DNA from: JBNFVY01 sp049943335
GTDB taxonomy: Bacteria; Pseudomonadota; Alphaproteobacteria; Rhodobacterales; Rhodobacteraceae
Assembly (NCBI RefSeq): GCF_049943335.1
Contig: NZ_JBNFVY010000002.1
Location: 355,121-419,120 of the forward strand
DNA: 64,000 nucleotides
Direction: 5' to 3'
The notes under the pieces were generated by a model that saw only the letters and a list, made by a program, of their open reading frames with translations, was not told the origin of the DNA and did not search any database. Both the position numbers and the translations under genes were made by a program. Of the stretch, positions 58,035 through 64,000 are shown piece by piece. The first letter of the stretch is position 1. The number at the start of each line of letters is the position of its first letter.

Positions 58035-58591
58035 CTATTCCCAAGGCAATTTTCCCATCGGATCTTGAAAAAACTCGAGCAGTGTCACCTCTTCGCCGTT
58101 GAACCGAACTTCTTTCGTTTGGGCAAACTTTTCAAACTTGAACCTGAAGTTGGTCTTCTCGTCTTCTGAACCTTGAAAATCACCGTTGGACAACAACGTA
58201 GCCGCGATTTTCAGGCTATACATCCGTAGCAGCGGTGGGTCCATGTGCGAACGATTGAGCGATAAATCCGTAGCAGCGGTGGGTCCATGTGCGAACGATT
58301 GAGCGATAAATCCAAGAGTGGCGGGCTTTCAAGACACATATCCATTACGTGCTCACACGTAGCTTGGGTTATCTTGCGCACGTTTGGTTTCTTCGTACCT
58401 TTAGTTTGCTTTGAGAATTGCCACAAAAGATCAAAGTAACTGAGGCTTTCGAAGAACCTTTGAGCATCGAGCAACGGCACTTCGACCAAGTCCGCGAGAT
58501 AGAATGCGTTCTCATTAAGAAATTTTCTCTTACCGAATCCGAACATCGCTATTCCAACATATGCAAAATACAACAATCGCAATTTTACCAT
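58035..58591 (-). pseudogene. Unknown gene disrupted by a 44-bp tandem duplication
   Basis: From ATG 58591 the frame reads MVKLRLLYFAYVGIAMFGFG, continues through DLVEVPLLDAQRFFESLSYFDLLW to LNRSHMDPPLLR, then runs out of frame. A second frame starts again at the same HMDPPLLR and continues MYSLKIAATLLSNGDF to PMGKLPWE at 58035. The break coincides with a perfect 44-bp duplication (58222-58309). Deleting one copy gives one continuous frame of 170 codons from ATG 58591 (or 177 from a TTG at 58609). The family is unknown to me. The DNA is distinctly more AT-rich than its neighbours. Confidence 0.75.
58222..58309. repeat. Perfect 44-bp tandem duplication
   Basis: Units 58222-58265 and 58266-58309 are identical, both beginning ATCCGTAGCAGCGG and ending GAGCGATAA. 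Forty-four is not divisible by three, so the copy shifts the host frame. The absence of any mismatch implies a very recent event or an assembly artefact. Confidence 0.95.
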
Positions 58592-58625
58592 TCCGCCTTG
58601 GAAAAGCAAAATCCAGCAGACCTAG

Positions 58626-58654
58626 AAAACCCCCGCCGATTGCTCGACGGGGGT
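58626..58654 (-). terminator. Terminator downstream of rplP
   Basis: On the minus strand ACCCCCGTCGA pairs with TCGGCGGGGGT (one G-U pair) around a GCAA loop and is followed by TTTTC. It ends the rplB-rpsS-rplV-rpsC-rplP transcript, consistent with rpmC needing its own promoter. Confidence 0.85.
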
Positions 58655-58683
58655 CTCATTTTCTAACGGGGTGCGGCCCGGAC

Positions 58684-58740
58684 GGTTTCTGCGAAACCGC
58701 TTACACCGCAGTCTGGATGATTTTCGCGAAAGCGAAAATC
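58684..58740. repeat. Two palindromes directly after rplP
   Basis: GGTTTC/GAAACC (58684-58698) and the perfect GATTTTCGC-GAAA-GCGAAAATC (58719-58740) lie between the rplP stop and the terminator. They look like extragenic palindromic elements, of the kind that can shield mRNA 3' ends. Confidence 0.6.
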
Positions 58741-59152
58741 ACCAGTCTTCGCGCTGCACCGTGCGGGTTTTCAGCGGCAGTTTCATCGCCGCGAGGCGCA
58801 GGGCTTCGCGTGCAACGTCTTCGCTGACACCGTCGATTTCGAACATCACGCGGCCGGGTTTCACCTTGGCGGCCCAATAGTCCACCGAGCCTTTACCCTT
58901 ACCCATACGCACTTCGGTCGGCTTCGACGTCACGGGCGTATCGGGAAAGATACGGATCCAGACGCGGCCCTGACGTTTCATGTGACGCGTCATGGCACGA
59001 CGTGCCGCTTCGATCTGACGGGCGGTGACACGTTCCGGTGTCACAGCTTTCAGGCCGAAGGAACCGAAGTTCAGATCGGTGCCGCCTTTTGCCTGACCGG
59101 AAATCCGGCCTTTGTGCATCTTGCGGAATTTTGTGCGCTTTGGCTGAAGCAT
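58739..59152 (-). CDS. rplP: 50S ribosomal protein L16
   Basis: 137-residue L16 at the A-site/P-site interface of the large subunit. MLQPKRTKFRKMHKGRISG, FGLKAVTPERVTARQIEAARRAMTRHMKRQGRVWIRIFPD (by key blocks TARQIEAARRA and RIFPD) and RMGKGKGSVDYWAAKVKPG (key residues GKGKGS) are typical. Its stop is embedded in a perfect palindrome, and a terminator follows, so it ends a transcription unit. It lies 13 nt downstream of rpsC. Confidence 0.98.
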   Translation of the reverse strand: MLQPKRTKFRKMHKGRISGQAKGGTDLNFGSFGLKAVTPERVTARQIEAARRAMTRHMKRQGRVWIRIFPDTPVTSKPTEVRMGKGKGSVDYWAAKVKPGRVMFEIDGVSEDVAREALRLAAMKLPLKTRTVQREDW

Positions 59153-59165
59153 ATCTCAGTTCTCC

Positions 59166-59873
59166 TTAGCGACGGCCGCCGGCGCCACGGGGCGCGGGAC
59201 CTTGCTGAAGCTCTTCGGCGCGACGGTCACGAGCCTGCGGGTCGTGTTCCATGATCTCGCCTTTGAAGATCCAGACCTTGATGCCGATGATGCCGTAGGG
59301 CGTCGAGGCTTCTGCGTGGGCGTAATCGATGTCGGCGCGCAGCGTGTGCAGCGGCACCCGGCCTTCGCGATACCATTCGGTCCGCGCGATTTCCGCGCCG
59401 CCCAGACGGCCAGCAACATTCACCCGGATCCCCAGAGAACCCATGCGCATTGCGTTCTGAACCGAACGCTTCATGGCACGGCGGAAGGACACACGACGTT
59501 CCAGCTGCTGCGCGATGCTTTCAGCCACCAGGGCGGCGTCCAGCTCGGGTTTGCGCACTTCAACAATGTTCAGGTGCAGTTCGCTGTCGGTCATCTTGGC
59601 CAGCTTTTTGCGCAGGGTTTCGATGTCTGCGCCTTTCTTGCCGATGATGACGCCGGGGCGGGCGGTGTGGATCGTGACGCGGCACTTCTTGTGCGGACGC
59701 TCGATGATCACACGGCTGATGCCGGCCTGTTTGCATTCTTCCTTGATGAACTCACGGATTTTCACGTCTTCCAGCAGAAGGTCGCCAAAATCTTTCGAAT
59801 CCGCATACCAGCGGCTGTCCCAGGTACGGTTGACCTGCAGGCGCATGCCGATCGGATTAATCTTCTGACCCAT
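59166..59873 (-). CDS. rpsC: 30S ribosomal protein S3
   Basis: 235-residue S3 at the mRNA entry channel. Type II KH domain with VTIHTARPGVIIGKKGADIETL (key residues GVIIGKKG), then the C-terminal domain GRLGGAEIARTEWYREGRVPLHTLRADIDY (key residues GRLGGAEIAR). The short Arg/Gly-rich tail (PAPRGAGGRR) varies in the group. The start at 59873 gives MGQKINPIGMRLQ and shares one base with the rplV stop. Confidence 0.98.
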   Translation of the reverse strand: MGQKINPIGMRLQVNRTWDSRWYADSKDFGDLLLEDVKIREFIKEECKQAGISRVIIERPHKKCRVTIHTARPGVIIGKKGADIETLRKKLAKMTDSELHLNIVEVRKPELDAALVAESIAQQLERRVSFRRAMKRSVQNAMRMGSLGIRVNVAGRLGGAEIARTEWYREGRVPLHTLRADIDYAHAEASTPYGIIGIKVWIFKGEIMEHDPQARDRRAEELQQGPAPRGAGGRR

Positions 59874-60253
59874 TAGGCTTGCTCCTCGATCTGACGCACC
59901 TTGATGGTGATTTCGGCGAAGGGCTTGAGGATCTTGCCGAACCGGCCACGGGCCCGCGGGCGACCGCGTTTCATGGTCAGGTTCTTTCCGACCCAAGCCT
60001 CGGCGACAATCAGTTCATCGACGTCCAGGTTATGGTTGTTTTCTGCGTTGGCAATCGCGGACTGAAGGCATTTCTTCACGTCCTGCGCAATCCGCTTGTT
60101 CGAAAAGGTCAGGTCCGTCAGGGCCTTGTCCACCTTCTTACCACGGATCATCTGTGCAACCAGATTAAGTTTCTGCGGGCTGGTACGGAGCATGCGCGTC
60201 TTGGCGATTGCTTCGTTTTCAGCCACGCGGCGGGGGTTTGATTCCTTGCCCAT
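59873..60253 (-). CDS. rplV: 50S ribosomal protein L22
   Basis: 126-residue L22 lining the exit tunnel. RMLRTSPQKLNLVAQMIRGKKVDKAL (key residues SPQKLNLVAQMIRGK) and the beta-hairpin tip GRPRARGRFGKILKPFAEITIKV are typical; the loop has no visible macrolide-resistance deletion. It lies 3 nt after rpsS and is coupled to rpsC. Confidence 0.98.
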   Translation of the reverse strand: MGKESNPRRVAENEAIAKTRMLRTSPQKLNLVAQMIRGKKVDKALTDLTFSNKRIAQDVKKCLQSAIANAENNHNLDVDELIVAEAWVGKNLTMKRGRPRARGRFGKILKPFAEITIKVRQIEEQA

Positions 60254-60256
60254 GAC

Positions 60257-60535
60257 TTACTTCCGTTTCGCTTTTTTGTCGGCGGCGTGACCATAGTAGG
60301 TCCGGGTCGGCGAATATTCACCGAACTTCTGGCCGATCATTTCTTCCGTCACGTTGACGGGGATGTGCTTGCGGCCGTTGTAAACGCCAAACGTCAGACC
60401 CACGAATTGGGGCAGGATCGTCGAGCGACGCGACCAGATCTTGATGACTTCATTGCGGCCGCTTTCGCGTACCTTTTCAGCCTTCTTGAGGACGTAAGCG
60501 TCAACAAAAGGCCCTTTCCATACAGAACGTGCCAT
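60257..60535 (-). CDS. rpsS: 30S ribosomal protein S19
   Basis: 92-residue S19, contacting S13 and the A-site finger. MARSVWKGPFVDAYVLKKAE, IKIWSRRSTILPQFVGLTFGVYNG (key residues WSRRSTILPQFVG) and EYSPTRTYYGHAADKKAKRK are canonical. It is 3 nt after rplB. Confidence 0.98.
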   Translation of the reverse strand: MARSVWKGPFVDAYVLKKAEKVRESGRNEVIKIWSRRSTILPQFVGLTFGVYNGRKHIPVNVTEEMIGQKFGEYSPTRTYYGHAADKKAKRK

Positions 60536-60538
60536 GTG

Positions 60539-61381
60539 TTAGCGGCCCTTCTTCTTGGCGTGACGCGAGCGGATGATCAGCTTCGACGACGCCTTGTTCT
60601 TGTTGCGCGTCTTGGCGCCCTTGGTGGGTTTGCCCCAAGGCGAAACGGGGTGACGACCACCCGAGGTCCGCCCTTCACCACCACCATGGGGGTGATCGAC
60701 GGGGTTCATCACGACACCACGCACGGACGGGCGAATGCCCTTGTGGCGGTTGCGGCCGGCTTTACCGATGTTCTGGTTGCTGTTGTCGGGGTTCGACACA
60801 GCGCCAACGGTGGCCATGCATTCCTGACGAACCATACGCAGTTCGCCCGAACTCAGGCGGATCTGTGCGTAGCCACCGTCACGACCGACGAACTGGGCAT
60901 AGGTGCCTGCGGCGCGGGCGATCTGGCCACCTTTGCCGGGCTTGAGTTCGACGTTGTGAACAATGGTCCCGATCGGCATGCCCGAGAAACGCATGGCGTT
61001 GCCCGGTTTTACGTCGGTCTTTTCGCCGGCAACGATGGTGTCACCCACGGCCAGACGCTGCGGGGCCAGCACATAGGCTTGCTCGCCGTCTTCATATTTG
61101 ACCAGCGCGATGAATGCGGTCCGGTTCGGGTCATATTCGATACGCTCGACCGTGGCGGATACGTCGAATTTGTTCCGTTTGAAATCCACGATGCGATAGA
61201 GACGCTTTGCCCCACCGCCGCGGCGGCGTTGCGTGATCCGTCCGGTGTTGTTCCGTCCACCCTTCTTGCTCAAACCCTCGGTGAGGGCTTTGACTGGGCG
61301 GCCTTTCCAAAGCTCCGAACGGTCAATCAGAACCAGCCCACGCTGGCCAGGCGTCGTCGGTTTGTACGACTTGAGTGCCAT
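60539..61381 (-). CDS. rplB: 50S ribosomal protein L2
   Basis: 280-residue L2, central to peptidyl-transferase assembly. GGRNNTGRITQRRRGGG in the N-terminal part, the KOW-like AGTYAQFVGRDGGYAQIRLSSGE, and the C-terminal VRGVVMNPVDHPHGGGEGR (key residues MNPVDHPHGGGEG, containing the essential His) are intact. It is the first gene after the rplW terminator, so it depends on a promoter in the 304-nt gap upstream. Confidence 0.98.
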   Translation of the reverse strand: MALKSYKPTTPGQRGLVLIDRSELWKGRPVKALTEGLSKKGGRNNTGRITQRRRGGGAKRLYRIVDFKRNKFDVSATVERIEYDPNRTAFIALVKYEDGEQAYVLAPQRLAVGDTIVAGEKTDVKPGNAMRFSGMPIGTIVHNVELKPGKGGQIARAAGTYAQFVGRDGGYAQIRLSSGELRMVRQECMATVGAVSNPDNSNQNIGKAGRNRHKGIRPSVRGVVMNPVDHPHGGGEGRTSGGRHPVSPWGKPTKGAKTRNKNKASSKLIIRSRHAKKKGR

Positions 61382-61462
61382 GCTTTCTGTCTTCCGTTTG
61401 CTTCAGACCTTGCGGCCTGGGTTGTCGTAAGGGCCCCGTAGGTCCCACTTCACAATGCACAT

Positions 61463-61485
61463 GGCCCCGGAACGAATCCGGGGCC
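61463..61485 (-). other. Leader hairpin upstream of rplB
   Basis: GGCCCCGG (61463-61470) pairs perfectly with CCGGGGCC (61478-61485) around a 7-nt loop. It lies 80-105 nt before rplB with no T-run, so it is more likely a leader structure than a terminator. Confidence 0.5.
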
Positions 61486-61629
61486 ACGCGATGGGCGGGG
61501 TATAGTGCGTGTTCGGGGGCGAGTCTAGTCAAGATACGCAGGAAAACCATGCGCGGCCCACGGCCCGGCAACAGGGCCAGAATTGGGGCAAGAATTGGGG
61601 CCAAAATTCTGGGTCGAACAGACCGCAAT

Positions 61630-61662
61630 AAAAAAGGGCCCCCCGCCGGACGGCGAGGGGCC
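61630..61662 (-). terminator. Terminator after rplW
   Basis: On the minus strand GGCCCCTCGCC pairs with GGCGGGGGGCC around a short loop and is followed by six T residues, 24 nt after the rplW stop. Confidence 0.88.
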
Positions 61663-61685
61663 ATATCGTTAGCCTTGCGCTACGA

Positions 61686-61982
61686 TCACAGACCGGTGGT
61701 CACGTCGATCGTGTTGCCCTCTTCCAGGGTCACATAGGCCTTTTTCACGTCTTTCCGCTTGCCCAACTGGCCACGGAAGCGCTTGGTTTTGCCCTTGGTG
61801 ATGGTCGTGTTGACCGCCTTCACCTTGACACCAAACAGACCTTCCACCGCTTCCTTGATCTGCGGTTTGTTCGCGTCGATCGCCACTTCGAAAACAACCG
61901 CGCCAGCTTCGGACGCCATGGTCGATTTTTCGGTGATGATCGGCTTGCGGATCACGTCGTAATGTTCTGCCTTCGCGCTCAT
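61686..61982 (-). CDS. rplW: 50S ribosomal protein L23
   Basis: 98-residue L23 at the tunnel exit, docking site for trigger factor and SRP. HYDVIRKPIITEKSTMAS (key residues RKPIITEKS), NKPQIKEAVEGLFGVKVKAVNT and RFRGQLGKRKDVKKAYVTL are canonical. It overlaps rplD by 4 nt and is followed by a strong terminator. Confidence 0.98.
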   Translation of the reverse strand: MSAKAEHYDVIRKPIITEKSTMASEAGAVVFEVAIDANKPQIKEAVEGLFGVKVKAVNTTITKGKTKRFRGQLGKRKDVKKAYVTLEEGNTIDVTTGL

Positions 61983-62599
61983 TTCAGTCGAGCCTCCAGA
62001 GCTTCGATTCCCGCCTTGGTGATCACCAGGGTGTCACGCTTGAGGATATCGTACACGTTTGCACCGATCGAGGGCAGCACATCCACGCCCGCCACGTTGG
62101 CAGCCGCACGCTTGAAGTTCGCGTCAACGTCAGCGCCATCGATGACCAGAACACGCTTCCAGCCCTGTTCCTTGACGGCCTTGGCCAGCGACGCGGTCTT
62201 GGCGTCGGCCAGTTTGGCTTCGTCCAGGATGACCAGGTTACCCGTTGCAGCCTTCGACGACAGCGCGTGCTTCAGGCCCAGCTTGCGGAATTTCTTCGGC
62301 AAATCGTGGCCATGGCTACGCGGGGTCGGGCCTTTGTAGATCCCGCCCTTGCGGAAGATCGGCGCGTTACGGTCACCGTGGCGTGCGCCGCCGGTGCCCT
62401 TTTGGCGATAGATCTTCTTGGTCGAGTAGCTGGTTTCCGAGCGGGTCTTGACCTTGTGGGTGCCCTGCTGCGCGTTGTTGCGCTGCCAGCGAACCACACG
62501 GTGCAGGATATCCGCACGCGGCTCCAGGCCGAAGATCTCGTCGCCGAGATCGACCGACCCGGCCTTGCCGCCGTCGAGTTTGATCACGTCGAGTTTCAT
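61979..62599 (-). CDS. rplD: 50S ribosomal protein L4
   Basis: 206-residue L4 with the long loop entering the exit tunnel (KIYRQKGTGGARHGDRNAPIFRKGG, key residues QKGTGGARHG), and the C-terminal LVILDEAKLADAKTASLAKAV region. In E. coli L4 represses its own operon; no leader analysis is possible because the S10 leader is short here. It overlaps rplC by 4 nt and rplW by 4 nt. Confidence 0.98.
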   Translation of the reverse strand: MKLDVIKLDGGKAGSVDLGDEIFGLEPRADILHRVVRWQRNNAQQGTHKVKTRSETSYSTKKIYRQKGTGGARHGDRNAPIFRKGGIYKGPTPRSHGHDLPKKFRKLGLKHALSSKAATGNLVILDEAKLADAKTASLAKAVKEQGWKRVLVIDGADVDANFKRAAANVAGVDVLPSIGANVYDILKRDTLVITKAGIEALEARLK

Positions 62600-63465
62600 T
62601 CTTCGCCTTCCTTCTTCTCGGGCGCGGCATCGTCTTCGGCCTTATCGGCTTCGATCGATGCTTCGGCCTCTTTCAGAGCGGCCTCTTCCGCGGCAGCCTG
62701 CTCGGCAGCTGCGGCTTCTTCGGCGGCCTTGGCTTCGGCTTCAGCGGCGGCAGCAGCTTCTTCAGCGGCAGCAGCGGCTTCTTCGGCAGCGGATTTCAGG
62801 GCCGCCGGCAGGATCGCGTTCTCGGGGAACGGTTTCTTGACAGCGTCCTTGATCGTGACCCAGCCACCTTTCGAACCCGGAACGGCGCCTTTGACCATGA
62901 TCAGGCCACGGCCCGCATCGGTCTTGACGACCTGCAGGTTCTGGGTGGTGACACGGGCGGCGCCCATGTGACCGGCCATTTTCTTGCCCTTGAAGACACG
63001 ACCAGGGTCCTGACACTGACCGGTCGAACCGTGCGAACGGTGGCTGATCGACACACCGTGCGTCGCGCGCAGACCCCCGAAGTTGTGCCGCTTCATGGCA
63101 CCGGCAAAACCTTTACCGATCGAGGTGCCCGAAACATCCACGAACTGACCTTCGAAGTAGTGGTCCGCCGTGATTTCTTCGCCCACGTTGATCAGGTTTT
63201 CCGGGTCCACGCGGAACTCGGCGATCTTGCGTTTCGGGGCAACGTTGGCAGCCGAATAGTGGCCGCGCATCGCCTTGGAAACGCGTTTCGCCTTGGCCGC
63301 GCCAGCACCCAGCTGAACAGCCGAATAGCCGTCTTTGTCAGCGGTACGCTGTGCCACGACCTGCAGGCCGTCCAGCTGCAGAACCGTTACCGGGATCTGC
63401 TTGCCATCTTCTTGGAAGATCCGCGTCATGCCGACCTTCTTTGCGATTACACCAGAGCGCAACAT
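62596..63465 (-). CDS. rplC: 50S ribosomal protein L3 with a C-terminal Ala/Glu extension
   Basis: 289 residues. The first about 225 form a normal L3 (MLRSGVIAKKVGMTRIF, FAGAMKRHNFGGLRATHGVSISHRSHGSTGQCQDPGRVFKGKKMAGHMG by key blocks KRHNFGG, SHRSHGSTGQ, GRVFKGKKM). After this about 60 residues are almost entirely Ala, Glu and Lys (EEAAAAAEEAAAAAEAEAKA-like), predicted as a long charged helix and not part of most L3 proteins. The start at 63465 gives the family N terminus; an upstream in-frame codon would add unsupported residues. It overlaps rplD by 4 nt. Confidence 0.97.
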   Translation of the reverse strand: MLRSGVIAKKVGMTRIFQEDGKQIPVTVLQLDGLQVVAQRTADKDGYSAVQLGAGAAKAKRVSKAMRGHYSAANVAPKRKIAEFRVDPENLINVGEEITADHYFEGQFVDVSGTSIGKGFAGAMKRHNFGGLRATHGVSISHRSHGSTGQCQDPGRVFKGKKMAGHMGAARVTTQNLQVVKTDAGRGLIMVKGAVPGSKGGWVTIKDAVKKPFPENAILPAALKSAAEEAAAAAEEAAAAAEAEAKAAEEAAAAEQAAAEEAALKEAEASIEADKAEDDAAPEKKEGEE

Positions 63466-63478
63466 TCCGTAGCCCTCC

Positions 63479-63787
63479 TTAAACCTTGATCTCGACATCC
63501 ACGCCGGCGGCGAGGTCGAGCTTCATCAGCGCGTCTACCGTCTGCGGGGTCGGATCAACGATGTCCAAAAGACGCTTGTGCGTCCGGATTTCAAACTGGT
63601 CGCGCGACTTCTTGTCGACGTGCGGACCACGAAGAACCGTGAACTTTTCGATCTTGTTGGGCAGCGGGATCGGGCCACGGACCTGCGCGCCAGTGCGCTT
63701 GGCCGTGTTCACGATTTCCTGCGTGCTGGCGTCCAGCACACGGTAATCGAAGGCCTTCAGCCGGATGCGAATGTTTTGCGATTGCAT
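63479..63787 (-). CDS. rpsJ: 30S ribosomal protein S10
   Basis: 102-residue S10 (also NusE in antitermination). MQSQNIRIRLKAFDYRVLDASTQEIV, GAQVRGPIPLPNKIEKFTVLRGPHVDKKSRDQFEIRTHKRLLDI (key residues GPIPLPNKIEKFTVLR and FEIRTHKRL) are canonical. It is the first ribosomal protein gene of the S10 operon, 124 nt after the tuf stop. Rhodobacterales normally show tuf-rpsJ in this order. Confidence 0.98.
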   Translation of the reverse strand: MQSQNIRIRLKAFDYRVLDASTQEIVNTAKRTGAQVRGPIPLPNKIEKFTVLRGPHVDKKSRDQFEIRTHKRLLDIVDPTPQTVDALMKLDLAAGVDVEIKV

Positions 63788-63866
63788 TGTTCTGCCTTTC
63801 GCGGCGTTTCAGGTTGAGAGGTCGAGGACGCACCATGCGCCCCCCACGTCGAACCCGGAATGTGAA

Positions 63867-63888
63867 GCGGGGCGGCGTACCGCCCCGC
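63867..63888 (-). terminator. Hairpin after tuf
   Basis: A perfect 9-bp stem, GCGGGGCGG with CCGCCCCGC, around a 4-nt loop, 24 nt after the tuf stop. It is followed by TTCACATTCC on the minus strand rather than a clean T-run, so it may be a weak terminator or attenuator before rpsJ. Confidence 0.6.
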
Positions 63889-63911
63889 AAATTCAGACGA
63901 TCAGACCCGGC

Positions 63912-64000
63912 TTACTCGATGATTTTCGAGACGACGCCGGAGCCTACGGTGCGGCCGCCTTCGCGGATGGCGAAGCGCAGGCCGTCTTCCATGGCGATCG
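63912..64000 (-). CDS. tuf: Elongation factor Tu, C-terminal end (partial)
   Basis: The window ends inside this gene. The visible 29 codons read MEDGLRFAIREGGRTVGSGVV and then SKIIE before TAA, which is the C-terminal barrel end of EF-Tu (key residues FAIREGGRTVG). The complete gene lies beyond position 64000. EF-Tu delivers aminoacyl-tRNA to the ribosome. Its place immediately ahead of rpsJ is normal for the str-S10 junction. Confidence 0.95.
   Translation of the reverse strand, partial: IAMEDGLRFAIREGGRTVGSGVVSKIIE

Larger units (their letters stand above)
61382..61685. other. Regulatory gap between rplW and rplB
   Basis: 304 bases without a gene. It contains the rplW terminator (61630-61662), a promoter-like TTGACT on the minus strand (about 61527-61532) with ACTATA about 20 nt downstream, a leader hairpin (61463-61485), and a direct repeat of AGAATTGGGGC near 61580. 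rplW and rplB are normally adjacent, so this is a genuine break in the S10 operon. Confidence 0.6.

Noticed and set aside
63788..63866. S10 leader for L4 autoregulation
   Set aside because: The space between tuf and rpsJ is short and lacks the multi-stem structure known from enteric bacteria.

Overview
The window reads as a chromosomal segment of an alphaproteobacterium of the Rhodobacteraceae, most likely the marine Roseobacter group. This rests on the high-GC coding style and on the gene order sdh - mesaconyl-CoA hydratase - malyl-CoA thioesterase - mdh - sucCDAB - lpdA. It also rests on a Bzt-type glutamate/aspartate ABC transporter, an ATP12-like assembly factor gene, a LuxR/LuxI pair, and ribosomal proteins of alphaproteobacterial type. 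Species cannot be assigned from sequence reading alone.

Region 1 (1-23.7 kb) is mostly central carbon metabolism. Acylphosphatase, deoD and an aldo/keto reductase lead in. The succinate dehydrogenase operon sdhCDAB (minus strand) follows, then an ethylmalonyl-CoA pathway cluster (mch - DUF1737 - nnrU-like - mcl2), malate dehydrogenase, and sucC-sucD-sucA-sucB with lpdA separated by a MAPEG-family gene. A perfect 10-bp palindrome, TGTGATCACA, occurs as a pair with 21-bp centre spacing upstream of both sdhC and sucC, with a third copy at sdh. It appears nowhere else that I found in the window, so it looks like a shared TCA-cycle operator. A GntR/FCD regulator, a YgjP-type metalloprotease and an acidic-tailed TIGR02300 protein close the region.

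Region 2 (23.7-25.3 kb) is a small decayed patch between tRNA-Ala(GGC) and tRNA-Arg(ACG). It holds a broken P-loop ATPase and a marR gene that a single missing G in a G-run puts out of frame. Region 3 (25.3-36.6 kb) has a histidine kinase/flavoprotein/VTT-membrane-protein operon that uses non-ATG starts. It continues with rpmH-rnpA-yidD, ttcA, a degenerate-GGDEF/intact-EAL phosphodiesterase, yidC, engB, argB and a SixA-like phosphatase. Region 4 (36.6-46.5 kb) holds the bztABCD transporter, the operon rarA-crcB-rluC-ATP12, the luxR-luxI quorum-sensing pair and a small divergent ORF.

Region 5 (46.5-64 kb, minus strand) is the S10/spc/alpha ribosomal protein cluster, from the 3' end of tuf to rplQ. 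It is cut into transcription blocks by terminators after tuf, rplW, rplP, adk and rplQ. It also carries unusual passengers: a TM-anchored protein between rpmD and rplO, an opposite-strand TIGR02466 oxygenase beside rpmC, and an AT-richer gene broken by a perfect 44-bp tandem duplication. Two intergenic arrays of an 11/12-bp periodic repeat, each unit ending in GAC, lie ahead of lpdA and between rpoA and rplQ. They share identical 11-mers and the same orientation relative to transcription, and they are the least explained structures in the window.
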